DNA from: Streptomyces spiralis
Lineage (GTDB): Bacteria > Actinomycetota > Actinomycetes > Streptomycetales > Streptomycetaceae
Assembly (NCBI RefSeq): GCF_014654675.1
Contig: NZ_BNBC01000008.1
Span: forward strand, 62,001 to 126,000
Length of the DNA: 64,000 bases
Reading direction: 5' to 3'
The first letter of the stretch is position 1; each line of letters opens with the position of its first letter. A model generated the notes under the pieces. The model saw nothing but the letters and a program-made list of their open reading frames with translations. It was not told the DNA's origin and made no database searches. Positions 1-7,161 of this stretch are shown here, one piece after another. The position numbers and the translations under genes are program-made.

Positions 1-603
1 CTCCGCCCAGTCGACCAGCGGCAGCGAGCGCGGGTCGGTGTGGCCCTCCGGGTGCACCAGGGCGTACGGCTCGTCGAAGAGCCCGCTCGCGACCAGACCC
101 GGCGGTGGCGGCACCGAGCCGCCCAGTGTGGCGATCGCTATGTCGGCCTTCCCGTCGGCCACTTCGCCCGCGGTGCCGCGCCCCACCTCGCGCACGATCC
201 GTACCCGCGGCTCGATCCCGGGGTGCCGGGCGCGCAGCCGCTCCAGGACGGGTGGCAGCAGGTGCAGGGCCGCGCTGCGGAACGCCGCGATCCGCAGCGG
301 CCCCCGGGCCGCGTCGGGCCGGGCCGCCTCGCGTGCCTCGGCGGTCAGGACCTGAAGCAGGCGCAGGATGCGGCGCGCGTGTGCGACGGCCTTCTCCCCG
401 GCGGGGGTGGGGCGGGCGCCGGTGCGCGCACGGTCGAAGAGGACCGCACCTATCTTGCGCTCGCTGCCGCGCACGGAATGGGACACCGCGGACTGGGTCA
501 CACCGAGCGCGTCCGCCGCGGCAGAGAAGCCGCCGGTGTCCGCGACCGCCACCAGGATGCGCAGCTCGTGCGGGGCGAGATCGGGGTCGGTCGTGCGGGC
601 CAC
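1..603 (-). CDS. LysR-family transcriptional regulator (3' end outside window)
   Basis: About 200 N-terminal residues are visible, reading leftward off the window edge. The N-terminus holds a LysR winged HTH (residues ~8-65, with GGFSAAADALGVTQSAVSHS) followed by the start of the periplasmic-binding-protein-like effector domain (PLRIAAFRSAALHLLPPVL). I chose the GTG at 603 because GAGGTGAG lies about 9 nt upstream and the HTH then starts at the usual distance. It is divergent from the oxidoreductase at 704, with a T-N11-A dyad between them, so it probably controls that gene and itself. The ligand is unknown. The C-terminal part is cut by the window, not by mutation. Confidence 0.93.
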   Translation of the reverse strand, partial: MARTTDPDLAPHELRILVAVADTGGFSAAADALGVTQSAVSHSVRGSERKIGAVLFDRARTGARPTPAGEKAVAHARRILRLLQVLTAEAREAARPDAARGPLRIAAFRSAALHLLPPVLERLRARHPGIEPRVRIVREVGRGTAGEVADGKADIAIATLGGSVPPPPGLVASGLFDEPYALVHPEGHTDPRSLPLVDWAE

Positions 604-622
604 GGGGCGCTCACCTCAACGT

Positions 623-637
623 ATGAGAACTGCTCAT
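623..637. promoter_or_regulatory. LysR-type operator dyad in divergent intergenic region
   Basis: ATGAG-N5-CTCAT is a perfect 5-bp inverted repeat and contains the T-N11-A core (T624, A636) typical of LysR binding sites. It sits 20 bp from the regulator start and 67 bp from the oxidoreductase start. A further ATGAG half-site lies at 653-657. Binding by the adjacent LysR protein is inferred. Confidence 0.6.
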
Positions 638-703
638 GGAACGGTCTGTCGCATGAGCGCAACCGGCTGCCGGGGAGGGGCATTCCCGTCCTACGGTCCG
701 GGC

Positions 704-1756
704 ATGAACGAGACCGCGCTCACCGTGCACCAGACCGCCCGCCCCCACGGCTTTCCCACCCCCGGTCACTTCGCCTTCGTCGAGTCCGCGCTGCCGGAGC
801 CCGCCGCCGGCAGCGCTCTCGCGGACAACCTCTACTGGTCCGTCGACCCCTACCACCGCGAGATGATGGACGACGTGCCCGGCGGCTTCGCGCTCGGCGC
901 CCCGCTGGAGGGCCGCACCATCGGGCGGGTGATCGCCTCGTGCACTCCTCGGCTGGCCGAGGGCGAGCTGGTGTTCCACCGGCAGGGCTGGCGCACGCAC
1001 GCCGTGGTCACACCCGAGGAGGTCCGGCGGCTGCCCCGCCTCGAGGGCGTGCCCGTGACCGCGCACCTGAGCATCCTCGGCGGCACCGGCCTGACCGCCT
1101 ATGTGGCCCTGACCCGGATCGCCCGGCTGAAGGAGGGCGAGGACCTGTTCGTGTCGGGTGCCGCGGGCGGGGTCGGCACGGCGGCCGGGCGGTTCGCCCG
1201 GCTGCTCGGCGCCGGACGGCTCGTGGGCAGCGCGGGCTCGGCGGCCAAGGCCCGCCACCTGGAGCGCGAGGTGGGCTACGACGCCGTCTTCGACTACCAC
1301 GACGGGCCCGCCGCCGACCTGCTCGGCAAGGCCGCACCGGACGGCATCGACGTGTTCGTCGACAACGTCGGCGGCGAGCAACTGGCCGCGGCGGTGGGGG
1401 CGCTGCGCGAATTCGGGCGGATCGTCCGCGTCGGCACGATCAGCCAGTACAACACCCCCGGCGCGCCGCAGCCGCGCTTCGACCACGCGGACATCGTGGA
1501 GAAGAGCATCCGCATGGAGGGCTTCCTGGTGCGCAACCACCGCGACGTGCAGGAGGAGTTGTACGACTTCGCCGTACCGCATCTGCGCAGCGGCCGGCTC
1601 GCCGCCGACGAGACCGTGGTCGACGGGTTCGAGCACATCGTGGACGCGTTCCTGGGCATGCTGCGCGGCGAGAACACCGGCAAGATCATTGTCCGGGACC
1701 GCACGCAGGCCGCCGGCACCGGCAGCACGCCCCCCGCCGCCGTCAGCGGCTCGTGA
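704..1756 (+). CDS. NADP-dependent MDR-superfamily oxidoreductase (quinone oxidoreductase / alkenal reductase-like)
   Basis: 350 aa, the usual length for leukotriene-B4-dehydrogenase/CurA-like medium-chain reductases. An N-terminal GroES-like domain is followed by a Rossmann domain with a cofactor loop of the type VSGAAGGVGTAAGRFARLLG near residue 155, then FDYHDGPAADL and DVFVDNVGGEQL. No zinc-ligand cysteines are visible, as expected for the NADPH alkenal/alkenone reductase branch. The ATG at 704 was chosen because the protein then begins like family members; a longer in-frame ORF extends upstream over the regulator. The stop overlaps the convergent helR stop by 14 bp. Likely regulated by the divergent LysR protein. 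Substrate not predictable. Confidence 0.9.
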   Translation: MNETALTVHQTARPHGFPTPGHFAFVESALPEPAAGSALADNLYWSVDPYHREMMDDVPGGFALGAPLEGRTIGRVIASCTPRLAEGELVFHRQGWRTHAVVTPEEVRRLPRLEGVPVTAHLSILGGTGLTAYVALTRIARLKEGEDLFVSGAAGGVGTAAGRFARLLGAGRLVGSAGSAAKARHLEREVGYDAVFDYHDGPAADLLGKAAPDGIDVFVDNVGGEQLAAAVGALREFGRIVRVGTISQYNTPGAPQPRFDHADIVEKSIRMEGFLVRNHRDVQEELYDFAVPHLRSGRLAADETVVDGFEHIVDAFLGMLRGENTGKIIVRDRTQAAGTGSTPPAAVSGS

Positions 1757-3896
1757 GGACCACGAGTCGCTGGGTCGCCCTGGTCATCGCGACATAGCGG
1801 TCGACGGCTCCTTCGACGCCCTCGCCGAACTCCTCCGGGTCGACGAGGACGACCAGGTCGAACTCCAGCCCCTTCGACAGCTCCGGCGTCAGCGACCGGA
1901 CACGGGAGGACGTGCCGCGGAACGTGGGACGGCCGATGACGCAGGCGATCCCCTCGGCATGTGCGGCGAGCCAGGTGTCCAGGACCGAGTCGAGGTCGCC
2001 GACCGGTCCGTGGACGACGGGGACGCCGCCGCTGCGGATGGAGGTCGGCACGTTGGCGTCCGGGAGCACCGCCCGGATGACCGGCTCGGCCTCCGCCATG
2101 ACCTCTTCCGGCGTCCGGTAGTTGATGCTCAGGGAGGCCACGTCGATCCGGTCGAGCCCGACCCGCGCCAGCCGTTCCTGCCACGACTCCGTGAACCCGT
2201 GCCGGGCCTGGGCGCGGTCCCCGACGATGGTGAAGCTGCGGGACGGGCAGCGCAGCAGCAGCATCTGCCACTCCGCGTCGGTCAGTTCCTGCGCCTCGTC
2301 CACCACGACGTGCGCGAACGGACCGGCCAGCAGGTCGGGTTCGGCGTGGGGCAGCGCGTCCTCGTCGACCAGGGAGTTCTGCAGGTCCTGGCCCTTCAGC
2401 ATCGTCATCAGCATGCCCTGCCAGTCGTCGTCGGTCCTGAGCAGGTTCTCGGTGACCTGGGCCCGGTACTCGCGTTCGGCGGCGACGGAGGCCTCCCGCC
2501 GACGCTTGCGCCGGGACGCCTCCGGGTCGCCGAGCCTCTGCCGTGCCGCGTCCAGGAGCGGCAGATCGGACACCGTCCAGGCCCGGGGGTCGGCGCGCTG
2601 CAGCCTGCGGACCTCCTCCGGACCGAGCCAGGGAGCGCACATCCGCAGGTAGGCCGGAACCGACCACAGGTCTCCGACGAGGTCGGCCGCCTCGATCAGC
2701 GGCCATGCGCGGCCGAGGGCCGCGTTCAGCTCCTCGTCCTGCCGCAGCGCCCTGCGGAACAGGTCGGGCGGGACGTCGCCCTCGTACTTGTCCATCAGGA
2801 TCTCGGCCAGCTTCTCCCAGATCTGCTCCCGCGCCTCGTTGTGCGGGGTGCCGGGTTCCGGCGCCTCGAAGGCCTCGGCCCAGTCGCCGGCGGTCAGCCG
2901 GAGGTCGGACCAGTCGACCGTGACCGTCAGTGCCTCGGTGGGCGGCTCCTCGTAGAACCTGACGGCCTTTTCGATGGCCTTCACCATGTCCGCGGACGAC
3001 TTCAGACGGGCCACCTCCGGGTCGGTCTCCACCGTCGCCGAGGCGCCCTCGGCGACGAGGTCCCGCAGGATGCAGGTCTGCACCCCCTCCTCGCCGAGGC
3101 TGGGCAGGACATCGGAGACATAGGACAGGTAGGGCCGGTGCGGGCCGACGAACAGCACCCCGCCGCGCCGGTGGCCGAGGCGAGGGTCGGAGTAGAGGAG
3201 GTGGGCGGTGCGGTGCAGGGCGACGACGGTCTTTCCCGTGCCCGGCCCGCCGTCGACCACGAGGGCGCCACGGGACCCGGCCCGGATGATGGCGTCCTGG
3301 TCGGCCTGGATGGTGGCGAGCACGTCCCGCATCCGCGACGACCGGTTGGTGCCCAGACTGGCGATGAACGCGGACTGGTCGTCGAGGGCCGCGCGCCCCT
3401 CGAGACCGTCGGCGGTGAACACCTCGTCCCAGTAGTCGCTGATCCGGCCGCGGGTCCACCGGTACCTGCGGCGGCTCACCAGACCCATCGGGTTGGCATG
3501 GGTGGCCGCGAAGAACGGCTCGGCGGCCGGGGAACGCCAGTCGATCAGCAGCCGGCGGCCCTCGTTGTCGGTGAGGCCCAGCCGACCGATGTAGACGGGC
3601 TCGGCGCCGTCGTCGGGGACCATGTGCCCGAGGCACAGGTCCAGGCCGAAGCGGCGCAGGGTACGCAGCCGGGCGCTGAGCCGGTGCACCTCGATGTCCC
3701 GGTCCATCGCCTCCTGGCCCACCCCGCCGGGCGCCTTCAGCTCGGCGTCGAGCCGGTCGGACAGTTCGGCGACCGTCAGCTCCAGAGTCTCGGCGACGGC
3801 CGCGAACTGCTGCTCGTCGCGGGCGATCAGCGCCGGGTCGGCCTTGGGGGAGAGGGTGTCGGCAAGGTCAAACACGCTGGACGTCAGCGGGTTCAC
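1743..3896 (-). CDS. helR: HelR, RNA polymerase-recycling motor ATPase (HelD-like, rifamycin resistance)
   Basis: 717 aa UvrD/HelD-type superfamily I ATPase. Walker A is GGPGTGKTVVALHR around residue 210, Walker B VVVDEAQELTD around 530, and motifs V-VI lie near the C-terminus (SKGLEFDLVVLVD, YVAMTRATQRLVVLTS). The N-terminus resembles the HelD secondary-channel arm rather than a DNA helicase. In Streptomyces, HelR dissociates stalled or rifamycin-bound RNA polymerase and gives rifamycin tolerance. The assignment is supported by the rifamycin-associated palindrome 71 bp upstream. I chose the GTG at 3896 (GGAG 7 nt upstream) over an earlier ATG that would run into the palindrome. The palindrome suggests induction by rifamycins. 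Confidence 0.9.
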   Translation of the reverse strand: MNPLTSSVFDLADTLSPKADPALIARDEQQFAAVAETLELTVAELSDRLDAELKAPGGVGQEAMDRDIEVHRLSARLRTLRRFGLDLCLGHMVPDDGAEPVYIGRLGLTDNEGRRLLIDWRSPAAEPFFAATHANPMGLVSRRRYRWTRGRISDYWDEVFTADGLEGRAALDDQSAFIASLGTNRSSRMRDVLATIQADQDAIIRAGSRGALVVDGGPGTGKTVVALHRTAHLLYSDPRLGHRRGGVLFVGPHRPYLSYVSDVLPSLGEEGVQTCILRDLVAEGASATVETDPEVARLKSSADMVKAIEKAVRFYEEPPTEALTVTVDWSDLRLTAGDWAEAFEAPEPGTPHNEAREQIWEKLAEILMDKYEGDVPPDLFRRALRQDEELNAALGRAWPLIEAADLVGDLWSVPAYLRMCAPWLGPEEVRRLQRADPRAWTVSDLPLLDAARQRLGDPEASRRKRRREASVAAEREYRAQVTENLLRTDDDWQGMLMTMLKGQDLQNSLVDEDALPHAEPDLLAGPFAHVVVDEAQELTDAEWQMLLLRCPSRSFTIVGDRAQARHGFTESWQERLARVGLDRIDVASLSINYRTPEEVMAEAEPVIRAVLPDANVPTSIRSGGVPVVHGPVGDLDSVLDTWLAAHAEGIACVIGRPTFRGTSSRVRSLTPELSKGLEFDLVVLVDPEEFGEGVEGAVDRYVAMTRATQRLVVLTSR

Positions 3897-3966
3897 GTGA
3901 TGGCTCCGATCTGTGGCCGCTCGCGGCCGTCGTGCGTGGCAGTGCGCTCGGCCGGAGATTCTGCGG

Positions 3967-4001
3967 CACACAGGGGGCCTTGCCGCAAGGCCCCCTGTGT
4001 G
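3967..4001. promoter_or_regulatory. Rifamycin-associated element (RAE) within a 35-bp perfect palindrome
   Basis: Two 17-bp arms flank a single central base (3984). The core GGGGCCTTGC / GCAAGGCCCC closely matches the published 19-bp RAE found before rifamycin-inactivating and helR genes. It lies 71 bp upstream of the helR start. On the helR strand a TATAAC hexamer (-10-like) directly precedes it, so it would overlap the transcription start. No matching -35 was found. Confidence 0.85.
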
Positions 4002-4115
4002 TTATAAGTTGAGAGTGGTAAGGAGTAGGTGACCTCCTTGCCTTTCTTTTTGCCGTCGGCTGCGAGTCTTCGGCGTCCACTGAGAGCCGGCCGGCAGGCC
4101 GACGGTGTCGTGCCG

Positions 4116-4943
4116 TCAGCCGTGCCGCAGGTAGCGGTTCAAGGGCGGCTCGTCCGCCAGGACGGCACCGATGGTCAGCGCGAAGGTGATGGCGGCGCAC
4201 AGGACGATCAGCCAGGACAGCATGACCAGGACCATGCCGAGAGCGCCGTACTCGGACAGGGCACGGTTGAGCGCCGTGGGCATGTAGAGCCGGGCGGTCA
4301 GGCCGAGCGCGCTCGTGGCCGCCGCGGCGAGGAGCGCGCCCGGCAACAGCCGTGTCCACGGGACGCGGGCGGCCAGCAGCAGGTGCTGCGTCCAGAGCCA
4401 CACGCCCGTCGCCACCACGAAGAGCAGGGGCGTACCGAGCCACAGTCCGGCGCCGAAGCCGTCGCGGATCGGACCTTGCAGAAAGACCACCAGGACCAGT
4501 GCCAGCAGCCAGACCACCCAGCGCCAGGCCGCGGCACGGGCGCCGGTCCTGGGCAGTCGCCAGGCGCGCTCGCAGACCCGGGCCATGGCACGGCTGAAGC
4601 TGGTCGCGGAGAGCAGTGTGATCAGCAGGCCGACGACCCCGGTGGTCTCGCGCAGGCTCTTGCCGGCGGGGTCGGTCAGGACCCGCTGCAGTTCCTCGTC
4701 GCACGCTCCGGTCAGGCCGAACATGGCGCGCAGCGAATCCCGGAGCTGGTCGCGCATGCTCTGTGGGGCGAACGCGGCGACGGCGAACAGGACGGGCACC
4801 GCGGCAAGGAACGCCTGGGCGGCCAGTCGCGTGCCGGCGTCCAGCAGGTTCGTGGACAGCAGACGGTTCGCCAGTTCGGTCACGACGGGGAAGCGCTGCT
4901 CGACGGTCGTCAGCAGACGCTGCAGTCGAGCCGTCCACGTCAT
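4116..4943 (-). CDS. YihY/virulence factor BrkB family membrane protein
   Basis: 275 aa with about six hydrophobic segments (for example AAQAFLAAVPVLFAVAAFA, WWLLALVLVVFLQG-type, LLFVVATGVWLWT, LVMLSWLIVLCAAITFALTIGAVL) and the family motif YGALGMVLVMLSWLIV near the C-terminus. It resembles YihY/BrkB inner membrane proteins, whose molecular function is uncertain. It lies upstream of helR on the same strand with 219 bp between; the RAE lies in that gap, so helR probably has its own promoter. Confidence 0.88.
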   Translation of the reverse strand: MTWTARLQRLLTTVEQRFPVVTELANRLLSTNLLDAGTRLAAQAFLAAVPVLFAVAAFAPQSMRDQLRDSLRAMFGLTGACDEELQRVLTDPAGKSLRETTGVVGLLITLLSATSFSRAMARVCERAWRLPRTGARAAAWRWVVWLLALVLVVFLQGPIRDGFGAGLWLGTPLLFVVATGVWLWTQHLLLAARVPWTRLLPGALLAAAATSALGLTARLYMPTALNRALSEYGALGMVLVMLSWLIVLCAAITFALTIGAVLADEPPLNRYLRHG

Positions 4944-5055
4944 GCCCGCACGTTAGAGCGGATCGCCCGCCGCTCGCATGCCGTGCGGCCGCCGTGACGA
5001 CCGCTTCGCCCGGACGGCCCACGCGCGCTCGCGAGAGGGCCGCCCGGGCGACGGT

Positions 5056-7131
5056 CTACGGCGTGACCGTCGACGCGTTGCGGGCCGGCAGCACCTCCAG
5101 GTCGTCGAACCGGGAGGTCGTGTAGGAGTCGAGTCCCAGGCCGACCTGGCCGTGGCCGTAGGTGGAGTCGGTGACGTGGGCGACCTCGGTCCCGTCGACG
5201 CGGGCCGTGATCGTGTCGCCGGAGAAGCCCAGCGTGAGCCGGTGCCAGGTGTCCGCCGCGGCGGAGGGCAGGGTGCCGTTCGCCAGGACGCGGGTGGTCT
5301 TGTCCGGGGCGATGACCTCGAGCGCCCAGGTGCCGGAGTCCGACAGCTTCAGGTAGTAGCCCTCCCACACGTTGACGCGTGCGGGCCCGGCGTTGTTGAG
5401 CTGGTTCACCACACGGCCGAGCAGGGAGCCCGTGCCGGAGTGGTCGATCATGACCTTGGCGGAGACGGTGTAGTCGGTCCACTGACTGTCGCCGGACAGG
5501 GTGAGCGGACTGGCCACCCTGGACCACTTGGTGGGCTGCGTCGTGATGGCCTGGCGCAGACATCCGCCGGTTCCTCCGCTGCCGGAGGCGGCCTGCGGCG
5601 CGGTGGAGCAGGGCGCGACCTGGAAGGCGCCCTCCATGTCGGAGACGTAGCGCGGTGTGGCCGCGGTCGGGTAGCTGTCGAAGCCGTCGCGGTAGGGGAG
5701 GGCCATGACTTCCGCACGGGGCGCTCGCGCGGCCGCACTGCCCTTCCCGCCGGGCATGGTGGTCAATGTCGTGACGGTGCCCGGCTGCAGGGTGATGCCG
5801 TGGCCGCCCGTGGCGTCCGGGGACACATCGGCGCCCCGGACGAACCAGTCACTGGGGTCGGTGGACTCCAGGGTCGTCGTCCAGCGGTGCAGCGCACCGC
5901 GCGGCAGCTTCCCCGTCGGCGTGACGCTGACGTTCTGCGGTGCCGTCGCCGCGGTCGTCTCGAACACCGTCGTGTAGGCGGGGCGCGGCCCCGGCGAACG
6001 CAGGGTCACGTAGGTGCCGCCGCCGTCGAGGTAGCCGCTGGCGGAGTCGACATAGCTCCAGCCCGGCCGGGTGAACTGCGCCGTCTGGGCGATGGTCCAC
6101 AGCGTCGGGCCGAGTTCGTAGTGGCCGCTCCACGGCTCGTTGGCACGGAGCAGACCGCTGCCCTGCATCTGGACGGTCGGGTACCAGGCGTACGCCGCAG
6201 GCCAGTTGATGAACGCGGTGATGCGGGAGTCGACGTACTCGTGGTTCATCTCCGCGGCGAGCCTGGTCGCCCCGGTGAGGTAGTTGTTCCAGCCCGACTC
6301 GCTGGCGAACAGCGGCTTGTCGAGACCGAGGGCGTCCGCCGAACTGGAGCAGTGGACGGCGGAGCACGGGTAGTGGATGCCGACGACGTCCGTGGCCGCG
6401 TCGAAGGCGGGGTCGTTCTTCATGTCGGTGGCGACCTGCCAGCCGGCGTTGTCGGCGGCCACCACCTTGACGTCACCGTGGCCGTGGCGTACCAGGGCGG
6501 CCTTCAGCTTCCCGTACCAGGCCGCGTCCCAGCCCTTCTCGTTCCAGCCGCCGAGGTAGTCGACGTGCAGGTCGTGCCGTTCGGCGCAGCCGAGCCACTG
6601 CATCAGATAGTCGATGTTGTCCTGGGACCAGAAGCCGCCGTCGAACCAGCCGGGCGCGCCCCACTCCAGGCCGTAGAACCGGATGTCCGGATTGCGCTTC
6701 CTGGCCTGCTCCATGAGCCACCACTCGTAGCCGCGGTCGCAGTCGACCTGCGTGCGGGTGCGCATGTGGCTGGGCTCGGCTCCGTTGCTGGAGTTGGTGT
6801 CCGCTCCGATCTCCACCTTGAGGATCTGGAGCGAGGCGCCGTACCCGGGCTTGAACAGGTAGTCCAGGATGCGGCTGCGCTCCGGCTCCGGGTAGTCGAC
6901 GAGCAGCCGTGAGGTGCCGCCGCCCCCGCTGATGGCGCCGACACCGTCGAAGACACGCCCGGTGCCGTCGCCGTCCACGGTGATCTGCTGTACGGGGAGC
7001 GCGTCGGTCTCGGCGTGCGCGGTGGCCGGTGCGACGAGCGCCAGGCAGGACACGAGCAGGGCGCATACGGCGCGCGCGGTGCGCTCGGGGAGCCGGCGCA
7101 GTCCGCCGGCCCGTCTTCTTGTGCTGGGCAT
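5056..7131 (-). CDS. Exported GH59 enzyme (galactocerebrosidase-like; possible endo-beta-1,6-galactanase)
   Basis: 691 aa. A signal peptide with an RR-rich start and cut near ATAHA (residue ~40) precedes a GH59 TIM barrel. DGVGAISGGGGTSRLL marks the start of the barrel, WNEK (E198) matches the acid/base and ASESGWN (E278) the nucleophile of galactosylceramidases. A C-terminal concanavalin/LamG-like lectin domain (~480-685) follows, as in mammalian GALC. Bacterial members are thought to act on beta-1,6-galactan side chains such as those of arabinogalactan proteins; that substrate is inferred. The ATG has GGAGG 5 nt upstream. It is the last gene of the hydrolase locus, 30 bp after the GH63-like gene, so the two are probably cotranscribed. 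Confidence 0.88.
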   Translation of the reverse strand: MPSTRRRAGGLRRLPERTARAVCALLVSCLALVAPATAHAETDALPVQQITVDGDGTGRVFDGVGAISGGGGTSRLLVDYPEPERSRILDYLFKPGYGASLQILKVEIGADTNSSNGAEPSHMRTRTQVDCDRGYEWWLMEQARKRNPDIRFYGLEWGAPGWFDGGFWSQDNIDYLMQWLGCAERHDLHVDYLGGWNEKGWDAAWYGKLKAALVRHGHGDVKVVAADNAGWQVATDMKNDPAFDAATDVVGIHYPCSAVHCSSSADALGLDKPLFASESGWNNYLTGATRLAAEMNHEYVDSRITAFINWPAAYAWYPTVQMQGSGLLRANEPWSGHYELGPTLWTIAQTAQFTRPGWSYVDSASGYLDGGGTYVTLRSPGPRPAYTTVFETTAATAPQNVSVTPTGKLPRGALHRWTTTLESTDPSDWFVRGADVSPDATGGHGITLQPGTVTTLTTMPGGKGSAAARAPRAEVMALPYRDGFDSYPTAATPRYVSDMEGAFQVAPCSTAPQAASGSGGTGGCLRQAITTQPTKWSRVASPLTLSGDSQWTDYTVSAKVMIDHSGTGSLLGRVVNQLNNAGPARVNVWEGYYLKLSDSGTWALEVIAPDKTTRVLANGTLPSAAADTWHRLTLGFSGDTITARVDGTEVAHVTDSTYGHGQVGLGLDSYTTSRFDDLEVLPARNASTVTP

Positions 7132-7161
7132 GGGTCCTCCGTGATTTGCTGGGCAGGGCGT

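Noticed and set aside
1158..4007. Long plus-strand open frame over the oxidoreductase and helR
   Set aside because: Antisense shadow produced by high G+C third positions of helR; composition is Arg/Gly/Val-rich with no domain.
4021..4055. AAGGAG/CTCCTT inverted repeat followed by a T-rich run on the plus strand
   Set aside because: No plus-strand gene ends before it, and it lies in the helR upstream region, so a terminator reading is not supported.
4978..6912. 644-codon plus-strand open frame over the GH59 gene
   Set aside because: The minus-strand GH59 protein has signal peptide, catalytic motifs and RBS; the plus frame has none.
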